Shown here: piece by piece, positions 52,536 to 61,852 of the stretch | Layout: every line of letters begins with the position of its first letter | Position numbering within the stretch: the stretch's first letter is position 1 | Source: FEB-25 sp963822175 | GTDB lineage: Bacteria > Chloroflexota > Anaerolineae > Anaerolineales > UBA4823 | Direction: 5' to 3' | Length of the DNA stretch: 64,000 bases | Assembly (NCBI GenBank): GCA_963822175.1 | Contig: CAWGGJ010000007.1 | Span: 62,001 to 126,000, forward strand | Made by a program: the position numbers and the translations under genes | The notes under the pieces: generated by a model | The model's database searches: none | Seen by the model: only the letters and a program-made list of their open reading frames with translations | Told to the model about the DNA's origin: nothing

Positions 52536-53894
52536 TCAGGTACAGTCAACATCAGCAGGATTGGGTGTGCCGACACCCGCGATCATCTCAGCGGCAGCTC
52601 CGATTCCGGATCTGGTTGATTTTTCGAGCGCAGATTGCTGAGTGACCCGACCATCTTCAAAGTGCATGATGGCAGGGACAAACAAGCTGGCAAAGCCCAT
52701 CAACAGGGTGACTATCCCACCGATGAGGAACCAGGTCTGTACACCAAGATTATCAGCAATGGGGCCAGCAATAATCAAGCCAATGGGCGACATGGCAGCA
52801 GCCATGGTACCAATCAGTGTAAATACGCGTCCCTGCATTTCAGGTGCTACGGCTGCTTGCACTGCAGCAAACAAAGGTCCGTTTACGATCGGGTTGACAA
52901 AACCGAGATAGAGTGCCACGGCAACTGCGATGATGTATGCAGATGGAGGTAACAGCCCCATCACCAGGCAACCTACGCCCATCGCCACCAGCCCCACCAG
53001 GCTTGTGACCACACGACGCTTGAATCCTCCCCAGGCACTTAGAACCAGGCCACCAGCGATGATACCAATGCCAAAAAAAGATTCCAAGGTGGCAAGCTGG
53101 ATTGCCTGCCCATTGAAGTGCTTGGTGATCAGGATGGGAAGCAAAGAGAATGCCGGGGTGAGCAGAAAATTGATCACTGTTGCCATGATGCCAATGAGCA
53201 TCAAACCAGGCCACCCCCAAACGTAACTCAGTCCAGCACGAAAATCCTGCCAGAAGGATGACTTGCCTTGTGCTTCAGGAAGCAGATCATTGCGTTCAGG
53301 TTGAGGCACCTGGAAGAATAAAAGTGGGATGACCGCAAGCGTGGCAGTAAAAACATCAATGGCCAGGATGCCCTGCATGGGAAGCACTGCTAAAAGCAAG
53401 GCTCCAAGGGGGGCGGAAATGATGCTCATTCCTCCCTGCAGCATCTGGTTGAGACCTTGAATGCGGGTCAGATGTTCCTTGGGAACCATCAGCGTGGTTG
53501 AAGCCTGCATGGCTGGCCAGTGAAAACCACCACAGACAGAACGGATGAAAAGCAGGGCATAGACCTGCCAGATTTGTACACTACCCAGGGCAAACAAAAT
53601 GGCTAACACGATCGTTGCCAGGGCGATCAAGCTGTCTGCAACGATCATCGTCAGGCGCCGGTTCCAGCGATCCACCAATGTACCAGTGAATGGCCCAAGG
53701 ATCACCTGGGGCAGCAAACCAACCAAAGAGGCGGTAGCCAGGATGGTAGCTGAGCCTGTGGTTTGGGTCAGCCACCAAATGACCGCAAAAGAGACCAGCT
53801 GGCTGCCAAACAGTGAGAATGCCTGACCGGTCCAGATGGTAAAAAAGCGAGGCGCCCAGGGCTTTGGTTTTTCAGGAACAGAGGTTGTGTTCAT
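52536..53894 (-). CDS. MFS transporter (MFS_3/macrolide-efflux-like)
   Basis: A 452-residue protein with about 12 TM helices. Hallmarks: GPFTGTLVDRWNRRLTMIVAD (motif A-like), QGLNQMLQGGMSIISAPLGA, GRVFTLIGTMAAAMSPIGLI. The closest theme is the MefA/TetV-like exporter group. A 20-residue tail rich in Ser/Gly/Cys follows the last helix. GGAAATTAAG precedes the ATG. Likely a drug/metabolite exporter; substrate unknown. Confidence 0.83.
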   Translation of the reverse strand: MNTTSVPEKPKPWAPRFFTIWTGQAFSLFGSQLVSFAVIWWLTQTTGSATILATASLVGLLPQVILGPFTGTLVDRWNRRLTMIVADSLIALATIVLAILFALGSVQIWQVYALLFIRSVCGGFHWPAMQASTTLMVPKEHLTRIQGLNQMLQGGMSIISAPLGALLLAVLPMQGILAIDVFTATLAVIPLLFFQVPQPERNDLLPEAQGKSSFWQDFRAGLSYVWGWPGLMLIGIMATVINFLLTPAFSLLPILITKHFNGQAIQLATLESFFGIGIIAGGLVLSAWGGFKRRVVTSLVGLVAMGVGCLVMGLLPPSAYIIAVAVALYLGFVNPIVNGPLFAAVQAAVAPEMQGRVFTLIGTMAAAMSPIGLIIAGPIADNLGVQTWFLIGGIVTLLMGFASLFVPAIMHFEDGRVTQQSALEKSTRSGIGAAAEMIAGVGTPNPADVDCT

Positions 53895-54087
53895 CTTAAT
53901 TTCCTATTTACTATACTCTTTTATTCTACCATTTAGATTATACACAATTTTTCTTATATGTCAATGAATATTATTAATTTATTTATCTAATAATATGAAT
54001 TATTTTAATATCTTGTATATTTTATTTAAAGATGATGTCATCTCTTTAGTAAACACCTTACACTGAAAGGCATTTAAAATCCTCGAG

Positions 54088-54093
54088 TATAAT
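54088..54093 (+). promoter_or_regulatory. candidate -10 box upstream of the zinc-finger miniprotein
   Basis: A perfect TATAAT at 54088-54093 lies in an AT-rich region 40 nt before the ATG; no good -35 was found. The surrounding 240 nt (53895-54133) is the most AT-rich DNA of the window and separates two divergent genes. Confidence 0.4.
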
Positions 54094-54133
54094 CATCTAG
54101 AATAGCCAAAGATTGTTTGTGGAGGTAATCTAT

Positions 54134-54388
54134 ATGGTCATGCCGGTGATGCAATATGCCCCCGAAACCTGCGCCTGGTGTGAAGGCAAAGGGAAATATG
54201 GGCAGTACGGTGATATCTGTTTGGTTTGCAATGGACAGGGGAGTGTGCTGGTGGCACAACCATCCCGGAAATGTCCCCATTGTGAGGGAAAAGGGACCCA
54301 GGCATCCGGTGAATTCCAGGACCGTTGCAAGATTTGCGGGGGTGCAGGCTGGTCGCATGTATTTAAAACTTCACCATCTAACCGATGA
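54134..54388 (+). CDS. DnaJ-type cysteine-rich zinc-finger miniprotein
   Basis: An 84-residue protein that is little more than four CxxCxGxG repeats (CAWCEGKG, CLVCNGQG, CPHCEGKG, CKICGGAG), the arrangement of the DnaJ cysteine-rich domain, which forms two zinc centres. No J domain or C-terminal domain is present. GGAGGT lies 9 nt before the ATG at 54134. The stop overlaps the next gene's start by 4 nt, so it is coupled to the SDR. It might recognise unfolded protein or act as a small zinc protein. Confidence 0.82.
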   Translation: MVMPVMQYAPETCAWCEGKGKYGQYGDICLVCNGQGSVLVAQPSRKCPHCEGKGTQASGEFQDRCKICGGAGWSHVFKTSPSNR

Positions 54389-55146
54389 GTGCAGGTATGC
54401 GTTTGGCAAACAAAGTGGCACTTATCACCGGGGGAACATCTGGTATCGGAAAAACCACGGTTGAATTGTTTACCGCTGAAGGGGGAAAAGTAGCATTTAC
54501 CGGACGGCGAAGCCATCTTGGCAGGCAACTGGCGGAGCAAAGCGGTGCATTTTTCATCCATGCGGATCATCGCCAGAAGGAGGATTGCCAGCGAGCAGTC
54601 GACGAGACAGTTTCGCAATTTGGGCGTATTGACATCCTGTTTAATAATGCCGGCATTGTCGTCAGTGGCACGGCTGAAACCACCACCGATCAAGATTGGG
54701 AAGAAACTTTGCTGCTCAATGTGACTGCAGTCTGGCGCATGTCCAAGCTGGTGTTGCCGGTGATGCGCCTCCATGGTGGGGGCGTGATCGTCAACAATGC
54801 CTCCGATTGGGCTTTTGTTGGGGCTCCAGCCGTGGTGGCTTATTGCACATCAAAAGGAGCAGTGTTGCAGCTGACCCGCGCCATGGCGATCGATCATGCG
54901 GGAGAAAATATCCGCGTCAATGCGGTCTGCCCAGGTGATACGTTTGTTGACCGCTGGGTAAAAGAAGGATACTACCGTGTGTCGGGTGGGTTAAGTGAAG
55001 CAGAAGCCCGTAAAACCGATCTACCCATTGGCAGGGTGGCTGAGACCATAGAAATTGCCCGGGCAGTGTTGTTTTTGGCTTCGGATGAATCCAGCTTTAT
55101 GACTGGGTCTGCACTCATTGTTGATGGGGGAAGTACCGCGCGCTAG
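54385..55146 (+). CDS. SDR-family oxidoreductase
   Basis: A 253-residue classical short-chain dehydrogenase: TGGTSGIGKTTVELF cofactor loop, NNAGIVVSG, catalytic Ser in NNASDWAFV and YCTSKGAVL (Tyr-Lys), then a C-terminal substrate loop. The late segment FLASDESSFMTGSALIVDGG matches the family. Substrate unknown. It is translationally coupled to the zinc-finger miniprotein before it. Confidence 0.88.
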   Translation: MSAGMRLANKVALITGGTSGIGKTTVELFTAEGGKVAFTGRRSHLGRQLAEQSGAFFIHADHRQKEDCQRAVDETVSQFGRIDILFNNAGIVVSGTAETTTDQDWEETLLLNVTAVWRMSKLVLPVMRLHGGGVIVNNASDWAFVGAPAVVAYCTSKGAVLQLTRAMAIDHAGENIRVNAVCPGDTFVDRWVKEGYYRVSGGLSEAEARKTDLPIGRVAETIEIARAVLFLASDESSFMTGSALIVDGGSTAR

Positions 55147-55162
55147 TTATATTTCAATTGTT

Positions 55163-55984
55163 TTATCCCGAGATTTTATTGGCAATTTCATAAAGCATGA
55201 CGCTGGTGGCAATCGCCAGGTTCAGGGAGGTCACCCGGCCTTGCATGGGGATTCTCAGCATCACCTCGCAGACCGCCGATTGATCGGGTAATAGGCCTTC
55301 CCTTTCACTTCCCATGAGCAGGACCAGTGGCGTTTTATATATCTCAACCTTGCGATAATCCTGGCTGGAGTGGGCAGAGGTGCCATAAATATGGAGGTTT
55401 TGTTGTTGCGCCCATTGAACAAAGTTGTTGAAAGTTGTGGAGACAACCGGGTACCAAAAAATCGCTCCCATGCTGGCACGCACGGAGCTGGTGTGGTAGG
55501 GGTCAGCACAAAACTGGTTATGCGATGGATCATCCAATAATAGTAAACCGCTCGCCCCCACGGCATCGATCGTTCTCAAGATGCTGCCGATGTTCCCCGG
55601 GTCTTGTGGTGCGACCAGGGCAACCACGATCCTAATATTTTTTTGTGTCAGGTCACCAAGCTGTAAGCAAGGTTGGCGTACGACAGCCAGGATACCCTGG
55701 GGATTATCCTTACTGGCCAAGCTGGTGAAAGTCTCCCGATCTACCCCATAGCATGGAACACCTTTACTTGCCTGCTCCTGCACCAGCTGAAGAGCAAATT
55801 CACTGGTGAGAATATCAGGTGCATAGCAGAGATACTCTATAAAGGCATTGGATGCGCAGGCTTCACCGACATGATGAATGCCCTCCACGACAAATAGACC
55901 TGCTGTGTCGCGATGTTTTCGCTGGCTAACCAGATGGTGGATTTGTTTAATTTTTGGATTGTTGCGGCTGGTCAGGTTCGTCAT
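55163..55984 (-). CDS. TrmH/SpoU-family RNA 2'-O-methyltransferase
   Basis: A 273-residue protein. The N-terminal substrate-binding domain (NPKIKQIHHLVSQRKHRDTA, LFVVEGIHHVGEACAS) precedes the SPOUT knot (VALVAPQDPGNIGSILRTID, LLLMGSEREGLLPDQSA, IPMQGRVTSLNLAIATSVMLYE). It methylates ribose 2'-OH in rRNA or tRNA. It overlaps the 3' end of the histidine kinase gene by 38 nt on the same strand. Confidence 0.9.
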   Translation of the reverse strand: MTNLTSRNNPKIKQIHHLVSQRKHRDTAGLFVVEGIHHVGEACASNAFIEYLCYAPDILTSEFALQLVQEQASKGVPCYGVDRETFTSLASKDNPQGILAVVRQPCLQLGDLTQKNIRIVVALVAPQDPGNIGSILRTIDAVGASGLLLLDDPSHNQFCADPYHTSSVRASMGAIFWYPVVSTTFNNFVQWAQQQNLHIYGTSAHSSQDYRKVEIYKTPLVLLMGSEREGLLPDQSAVCEVMLRIPMQGRVTSLNLAIATSVMLYEIANKISG

Positions 55985-57656
55985 CCGGTTTCAATGGTGC
56001 CCAGGCGAGTATGGAGGTGCCTTTACCTGGCTCGGTCTCGATCTCAATATCCCCACCCACTTTGTGGGCACGCGTAACCATGTTGGCTAAACCATGTCCA
56101 AGTGCCATGCGAACCTGGTGCTTATCAAAACCCATCCCGTCATCAGAGATCTTCAGCAAGACCCTGCCCGGTACAGTCCACAGGTCAATTTTCGCGTTAT
56201 GCGCCTGGGCATGCTTGGCGATATTTGCCAGTGCCTCCTGGCAGATATGAAAAAGTGCTGTTGCTATCTCGGTTGGCAGGATCACCGAGCCATCATCCGG
56301 ACCAGTCAGGGTGGTCTCCAGGCAAGTGTTGGCGCGCGTTTCATCGATGAGGCGCTGCAGGCTTTCCTTGAGGTTTTCTCCACGGAACTGTCGTGGACGC
56401 AGGTCCATAATATAGGTGCGAATATCTCGGATGGTACTGTTCAATCCATCAATAGCCTGTTCAAGCTTCACCAGTGCCTTACCCGGGTTGGTTTCAACCT
56501 CCATACGGGCATAGTCCAAAGCCAGTCCAACAGCATAAATGGATTGAATAATGCCATCATGTAGATCCATGCCAATACGTTCACGTTCTTCCACCACGGC
56601 CAACCTGCGTCCCTGCTGAATCAGGCGGACATTTTCGATAGCCGTTCCAGCCCATGTCCCGATGGCGGTCAAAAGTTCGATTTCTCTTTGCTCGAAAGAT
56701 TGCAAAAGGCGGGTTGCAATCCCCATTACACCCACTGTATTCCCGTGGGCGGTAAGGGGAATAAAAGCAACACATTGGAATCCTGCCTGGACCACTTCCT
56801 GGCGTAAATACAGCATATCCTTCTCCAGGGAGTAAATCACCAATGGTTTACCACTTTCAGCAACCTCCCCTACGAAACCCTCACCAAGCCTGAACTGGTC
56901 CTTGGTCCAGAGAGACTCAGCTGCTTCACCACGATGCATCGCCATGCGCAACGATAATCCATCTTCCTCGGTCAGAAATATCTCGCCTGCCTCGACTTCC
57001 CAATAAGTCAGGATGTAATCCAGGGTCTTTTCAAGAATCTCATCAGTCTGGGTTGAGTTGGCGAGCATTTTCCCGATATCATTGAGCAAGCCGAGATCCT
57101 TGTTGCGTTGGGATAAAGTTGCATCGCGTTCCACCAGGTCTGCGTATATGCGTGCATTCACGATCGCCACAGCGGCATAAGCTGCAAGCGTTTCGATAAC
57201 ACGCTCGTCATCACGAGTGAACTCGGTATAATCTTCCTTATCAGTCAGATAAATCTGACCCAATAAATGGCTCCCCGACAGGATGGGCACGCCAAGAAAT
57301 GAAGTCATTGGGGGATGGTTGGGAGGGAAGCCTACGCTGCGATTATCCCTGGCAATATTCGGGGAGCGAATGGTCTGGCGTTCCTTGGCGATGGCACCGA
57401 TCAAACCGAGCCCAATGGGCAGGTGAGCGATCTGGTTCTTTTCATCTGCCGTCATCCCTACGGGGATGAATTGGACAAGTTTCCCGTTTTCATCCAACAC
57501 ACCCAGGGCGGCATAGCGCGCTCCTGCTTGTTCACGCGCTAAATAAGCAATTCGTTCGAGTACTACCTCAAGGGATAGGTCGCTGACGAGCTCAAGGCTG
57601 GCACGGTGCAACGCAACCAGCCGAGCTTCGATCTGCTCACGAGTTAATAAAACCAT
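55947..57656 (-). CDS. GAF-domain sensor histidine kinase, HisKA_3 (NarX/DegS-like) type
   Basis: A 569-residue soluble protein with no TM helix. Two GAF domains (about 16-170 and 190-345), then the HisKA_3 dimerisation region with the phospho-accepting H in EERERIGMDLHDGIIQSIYA (about 372) and an ATPase domain with NIAKHAQAHN (N box), ISDDGMGF and GHGLANMVTRAH. The expected partner, a NarL/FixJ-type response regulator, is not adjacent. It would sense a cytosolic signal through the GAF domains. TrmH overlaps its 3' end. Confidence 0.92.
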   Translation of the reverse strand: MVLLTREQIEARLVALHRASLELVSDLSLEVVLERIAYLAREQAGARYAALGVLDENGKLVQFIPVGMTADEKNQIAHLPIGLGLIGAIAKERQTIRSPNIARDNRSVGFPPNHPPMTSFLGVPILSGSHLLGQIYLTDKEDYTEFTRDDERVIETLAAYAAVAIVNARIYADLVERDATLSQRNKDLGLLNDIGKMLANSTQTDEILEKTLDYILTYWEVEAGEIFLTEEDGLSLRMAMHRGEAAESLWTKDQFRLGEGFVGEVAESGKPLVIYSLEKDMLYLRQEVVQAGFQCVAFIPLTAHGNTVGVMGIATRLLQSFEQREIELLTAIGTWAGTAIENVRLIQQGRRLAVVEERERIGMDLHDGIIQSIYAVGLALDYARMEVETNPGKALVKLEQAIDGLNSTIRDIRTYIMDLRPRQFRGENLKESLQRLIDETRANTCLETTLTGPDDGSVILPTEIATALFHICQEALANIAKHAQAHNAKIDLWTVPGRVLLKISDDGMGFDKHQVRMALGHGLANMVTRAHKVGGDIEIETEPGKGTSILAWAPLKPDDEPDQPQQSKN

Positions 57657-57779
57657 CCGGATTACCTCACCACGCTATTATTTTACCTTAATTGGTGAGG
57701 TTTGGTGAATATAAGAATGTGATATATTGTACCCACACGATAATCCCATGAAAAGCAGTACTATTACCTGGAGAGTTCA

Positions 57780-58343
57780 ATGACAAAACATGTCCTTGTT
57801 TTCAAGAGCAGTCCGAGGCAAAATGGCAACAGCAGCCTCCTGGCAGATCAGGCAAGTGCTGGAGCAAAAGCTGCAGGAGCTGATGTGGAGAGCTTTTCCT
57901 TGCATAGGATGGACATCCGTCCCTGTGATGCTTGTGATGTGTGCCAGGAAACAGGCGTTTGCGTGCTAAAGGATGACATGCAATTGCTTTATCCCAAGCT
58001 AAAGGATGCCGATGCGATCATCCTTGCCAGCCCGATTTACTGGTTCACCATCAGTGCCCAGCTCAAGCTTTTCATCGACCGATGGTATGGCATGGAAAGC
58101 CCACAAGGCAATGCTCTCAAAGGAAAGCAGTTTGGTATTTTATTGACTTATGGAGACACGGATCCGTACAGTTCGGGGGCGATCAATGCCATCCGCACTT
58201 TCCAGGATATGTTTCGCTATATCGGGGGAAATATCGTGGGGATCGTTTACGGAACAGGCAGCAACGAAGGAGATGTGCTCAACCAGTCAAAGCTTATCGA
58301 GCGTGCGTATAAGCTTGGGCAACAACTCGGTGTGAGCGACTGA
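57780..58343 (+). CDS. flavodoxin-like NAD(P)H-dependent oxidoreductase
   Basis: A 187-residue flavoprotein of the FMN_red/iron-sulfur-flavoprotein class. SSPRQNGNSSLLADQASAGA binds FMN; the cysteine cluster CDACDVCQETGVCVLKDD suggests a 4Fe-4S site or redox-active thiols; SPIYWFTISAQLKLFIDRW is conserved. AGAGTT precedes the start (TGGAGAG). A role in electron transfer or detoxification in anaerobes is likely. Monocistronic and divergent from the histidine kinase. Confidence 0.87.
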   Translation: MTKHVLVFKSSPRQNGNSSLLADQASAGAKAAGADVESFSLHRMDIRPCDACDVCQETGVCVLKDDMQLLYPKLKDADAIILASPIYWFTISAQLKLFIDRWYGMESPQGNALKGKQFGILLTYGDTDPYSSGAINAIRTFQDMFRYIGGNIVGIVYGTGSNEGDVLNQSKLIERAYKLGQQLGVSD

Positions 58344-58524
58344 GCCTGGCGATATAGAGTTTCATTTAATCGAGCGGGTTGTTAATCGGCCTGGGAAAAT
58401 AGTTGAAAAATGTTGAGGTTCATTGTTTCTGCAGAAGTCAACGATACTGCCTGACCAGGCGCGTTATCGGCGGTTAACCGCATGTGGTAAGGCAAAGCTT
58501 TCTGCAGCTGGATTCAAAAGGTTG

Positions 58525-59304
58525 TCAGGCGGTGTTTATTGACACAATTATTATCGGACCAACCGATGATCCTTTTACGTCGCTAAGAACTCTGAGACCT
58601 TGTCCAATAGTTTCAATCTCGCCTGGATGCTTAATCCCAAAAGTGAAAGAGACATCCAAACCCCAAACTCTGGCTTGAAGGGCAAAAATCATTTTCCATA
58701 ATCCCTTCGTGAATTTCTCATGGGCAATTTCAACCACGAGTTGTGAATGAACCAGCTTTTGTCCCATTAGCTGGAGTAGATTTTTCACATCCTGCTCAGG
58801 TAAAAACATGAACAAGCCCTCGGCAAGGAGAAGGAAATTGCTGTTTCCACTTGTAGTGACCCTATCAATCCATGATGCATCCAGGACTGAACAACCAATG
58901 AGTTCGTAGCTGAGCTGATCCTTGAGGATCTCTCTTTTCAACACGACAACTTCCGGAAGATCAATTTCAATATATCTACAGTCTTTAGTTTCAATCCTCC
59001 AGAATCTTGTATCAAACCCGCATCCGAGGTTGATCACAGTACATTTAGGATTATTTGAGATAAAAAGATTAGCAATGTTGTCGAATGTTTCTACTCTCCG
59101 AGCCATCGCTCTTGCATCGTGTGCATTTATCAATCGTTTCTGTCGGATAATCCAATTTTTCTCTTTTACAGATGCAATAGACATTAACCTCTCCAAACAA
59201 AGAATCGCCATTGGGTCATTGAAACCGACGTTTTTCTTCTCTGAAGCATTGACATGGCCAAGCAAAGTGAGGATTGCTGTTCGTGATACATCGGATAGGT
59301 CCAT
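58525..59304 (-). CDS. class I SAM-dependent methyltransferase (LCMT/TcmP-like)
   Basis: A 259-residue protein. The AdoMet-binding part reads TVINLGCGFDTRFWRI, then YIEIDLPEVVVLK; LLLAEGLFMFLPEQDVKNLL is conserved in the leucine carboxyl methyltransferase group. AAAGGAG lies 7 nt before the ATG at 59304. Such enzymes O-methylate carboxyl groups on small molecules or polyketides. It is AT-rich relative to the neighbours, and stands alone, so it may be acquired. Confidence 0.82.
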   Translation of the reverse strand: MDLSDVSRTAILTLLGHVNASEKKNVGFNDPMAILCLERLMSIASVKEKNWIIRQKRLINAHDARAMARRVETFDNIANLFISNNPKCTVINLGCGFDTRFWRIETKDCRYIEIDLPEVVVLKREILKDQLSYELIGCSVLDASWIDRVTTSGNSNFLLLAEGLFMFLPEQDVKNLLQLMGQKLVHSQLVVEIAHEKFTKGLWKMIFALQARVWGLDVSFTFGIKHPGEIETIGQGLRVLSDVKGSSVGPIIIVSINTA

Positions 59305-59593
59305 AATCAATCTCCTTTTAGGTCGTCAGCGTGCCATTGAGCGCACTTGGTGGCTACCCTTTGACTTGCATCATCTACCCCAGAAGCGCAGCAGAGCGGT
59401 GTTTATGTTGATGGCTTGCAGGCGAGAATTGAAGAAAAACGCCAAGGATAGAAAAAGTTGAAGAGGCAGAATCCCTGGCAGATGGGCAATGCTCGCAGAA
59501 GGGCGCATGGAGTAGTAGCCCAAGTTTTGCTAATTATTGCCGTTTGCTGGGTTAAGTAATGCGTTTTGGCTGGTAACATCGCCGAGCTAAATT

Positions 59594-60046
59594 TCATAAA
59601 TCGAGAACAAAGTAAACATCACCGTCAAGATAGTGAGTTATCTGAAAACCAAATTGTTTGTAAAATTCAATAACTTCATTCCATGTTTCAGTAGTCTCTA
59701 CCACAAGTCTTTTATATCCATCAATTTGTGCCCGTTCGCATATTTTCTGAAGAATCATTTTTCCTATACCTTTACGGCGCATATTAGCCACGACAGACAC
59801 CCTCACAATTTCCGCAGTATCGTTTGACATGGGAAGTAGAGCGCCTGTACCAATTATTTGATTGTTGTGCCAGGCAACTAGAAAAAAACCATTTGCATAG
59901 GTACTACTAATATTATTTAAATCTTGGTTTTTGGTTGGGTCAAGTGTGCCCCAATGCTCAGCTAAACCAGCCAAAACCAAATTCTTTGCTTCGGCTTGAT
60001 ATTCAGATTGGAAAGGCAAAATAGTGATGTCCTGTGGTTGATTCAT
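59594..60046 (-). CDS. GNAT-family N-acetyltransferase
   Basis: A 150-residue single GNAT domain. VSVVANMRRKGIGKMILQKI is the acetyl-CoA motif; FYKQFGFQITHYLDGDVYF closes the domain. It is moderately AT-rich. Substrate unknown. It is alone on the minus strand between a methyltransferase and a P-loop kinase, with gaps of 190-290 nt. Confidence 0.85.
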   Translation of the reverse strand: MNQPQDITILPFQSEYQAEAKNLVLAGLAEHWGTLDPTKNQDLNNISSTYANGFFLVAWHNNQIIGTGALLPMSNDTAEIVRVSVVANMRRKGIGKMILQKICERAQIDGYKRLVVETTETWNEVIEFYKQFGFQITHYLDGDVYFVLDL

Positions 60047-60234
60047 TATATGAATCTATTTTAGTTGGTATGGATCAAACCTTTTTGTAGATTGCATGCA
60101 AATGGTTTATGTTACAGGTAGGTGGACCGACGTGGACAATGCCCGGGAAGAATCACGGTGATCAAAATGATATTGTTCATCATTTACACATAAGGTTGTA
60201 AATGTAAAGAATCTCCTGTTCAGCCAGAATAAGT

Positions 60235-60771
60235 CTAAAGTAGCGCAAGAATTCGAGCAACCGACGCTTCTGTTGTGTCATCCGAGGTATCAAGTATATG
60301 CCAGCCCTGTGCCCTCAGCGCGGTTTCCTGCTCGTCGAGACTCGCATACACCTTTAGGATGCCATCATCCAAAACATCCCGGAACTCCGACGGAGGGTTA
60401 CGGGCATGGTTGCGGGCAAACGTAACAGATATCGCTGGCTTGAGAATAATCGGGAGGATATTTGGCCTGCCGAGGAGCGGGGTGTACTCCTGCAATTGCG
60501 AATATGGATCCCAAAAATCATCGATTGTAACCAGAAAGCCGGCTTCTTGGTAGCGCAATGCCATATCTGCGGCAGTTTGCCGCGCTAGTTCAAGCTGTTG
60601 GATCAATTCTGGCGGCCAGACAAGTCCTGGATGGATGATGCCGCCTTTCACCATCGACCTAAGATCATCGACTGGAATGTGTATGCCTTTTACGCTTCGC
60701 TCTGCAATCGCGCGCGAAACAGTGCTCTTGCCTGAGGCTGGAGTTCCGACGACCAGGAGTATGCTATTCAT
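60235..60771 (-). CDS. small P-loop kinase-like ATPase
   Basis: A 178-residue protein with Walker A GTPASGKST (9-17), a VDDLRSM segment following the first helix and a TIDDFWDPYSQLQ catalytic-loop-like segment. The size and layout resemble zeta-toxin/AAA_33-type or chloramphenicol phosphotransferase-like kinases that phosphorylate small molecules. No partner antitoxin gene is next to it, so the toxin reading is not supported. Start ATG 60771 has no strong RBS. Confidence 0.75.
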   Translation of the reverse strand: MNSILLVVGTPASGKSTVSRAIAERSVKGIHIPVDDLRSMVKGGIIHPGLVWPPELIQQLELARQTAADMALRYQEAGFLVTIDDFWDPYSQLQEYTPLLGRPNILPIILKPAISVTFARNHARNPPSEFRDVLDDGILKVYASLDEQETALRAQGWHILDTSDDTTEASVARILALL

Positions 60772-61098
60772 TGGTGTATTTCCGTTTTCCTTTTGAGAAG
60801 ACTCATCATGGTTGTTGCGCCTGGTTAATAATAATACAGAAAAGTTCCTAATAAATAGTCAATCTAGCAGATACTTCCGATCGGTCACAAAGCTAAACCA
60901 TAGAGCAATTAGATTGTGCTGGTTAAAGAAACACTTCTGAATGGCTTTATCAAAGGATATGCCTCGATCCCAAGGAAGGAATACCCCATCCTTTCACAAA
61001 TCCATATAGAAAAGATCAGGTTTGAACGTTTCCCATCGGGGATAAGTAATTCTATTGTAGTATGGGAGAGAAAATTAAAATCCGGGAGGGCATCTTTT
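60772..61098. other. intergenic region and uncertain 5' extension
   Basis: 327 nt. The right half can be read as a 61-residue N-terminal extension of the following methyltransferase (from GTG 60916) but its composition is unlike the family. The rest is AT-rich with no recognised feature. Confidence 0.45.
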
Positions 61099-61830
61099 AT
61101 GGATGATCAAAAAGAAACTGTGGAAAGAGCTGAAAAAGTCTTGAGTAAACTCTCCGGAGGCAGGGTTCTGGATGTGGCAACAGGGGGTGGGGGTTTCATC
61201 ACCTTCCTGGCAGAAAACCTGAAAGGCTACACAGATATAACCGGGATCGACAACAACGAACGTCCATTGGAGGCAGCGCGTAAGGCGCACAGCCTGGAGA
61301 ATATTCACTTCCATTGCATGGATGCCGCCCGGATGGATTTCCCAGATAATCATTTCGATACCGTATGCATCGCTAATTCCCTGCACCATATGGCCGACCC
61401 GCCTGGTGTTCTGCAAGAAATGAAACGCGTGTGCAAGCCAGGCGGGCATTTAATCATCACTGAGATGTTCAGGGATGGCCAAAGTGAGACCCAGCTGACC
61501 CACGTTTACTTGCACCACTGGTGGGCAGCTGTGGACACTGCAGACGGGATCACCCATCATGAGACGTTCACTCGCCAGCAAATCATGGATCTAGCTGGGA
61601 GGTTGGACCTCCTTGGGCTGAAATGGTTTGATGAGAAAGACCTGGAATCTGACCCCATGGATCCCGAATTGATCCACGAGCTGGACGGCGTCATAGACCG
61701 TTACATCCTGCGTAGTCAAGCGCTTAATGGGGGCGCAGAATTATGCCAGCGTGGGGAGGAGCTCCGCAGGCGGGTGCATGAGGTGGGATTTCACGGGGCA
61801 AGCTCCCTATTCATGATCGGCAAAAAGTAG
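61099..61830 (+). CDS. SAM-dependent methyltransferase (class I, UbiE-like)
   Basis: A 243-residue protein. Motif I is VLDVATGGGGFITFLAE; TGIDNNERPLEAARKAHSLE follows, then DAARMDFPDNHFDTVCIANSLHHMADP and PGGHLIITEMF. This is the typical layout of small-molecule C/O-methyltransferases. GGGAGGG lies about 8 nt before the ATG at 61099, supporting it over GTG 60916. A DUF885 lipoprotein gene follows 22 nt later. Confidence 0.85.
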   Translation: MDDQKETVERAEKVLSKLSGGRVLDVATGGGGFITFLAENLKGYTDITGIDNNERPLEAARKAHSLENIHFHCMDAARMDFPDNHFDTVCIANSLHHMADPPGVLQEMKRVCKPGGHLIITEMFRDGQSETQLTHVYLHHWWAAVDTADGITHHETFTRQQIMDLAGRLDLLGLKWFDEKDLESDPMDPELIHELDGVIDRYILRSQALNGGAELCQRGEELRRRVHEVGFHGASSLFMIGKK

Positions 61831-61852
61831 TATTTATACAGGAGGAACCAAC

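Noticed and set aside
54130..54774. 214-residue minus-strand frame opposite the zinc-finger and SDR genes
   Set aside because: Overlaps two supported, translationally coupled genes on the other strand; composition is antisense-like.
60235..60771. Zeta-type toxin
   Set aside because: P-loop kinase fold is similar, but no epsilon-like antitoxin is adjacent and the size fits ordinary small-molecule kinases.
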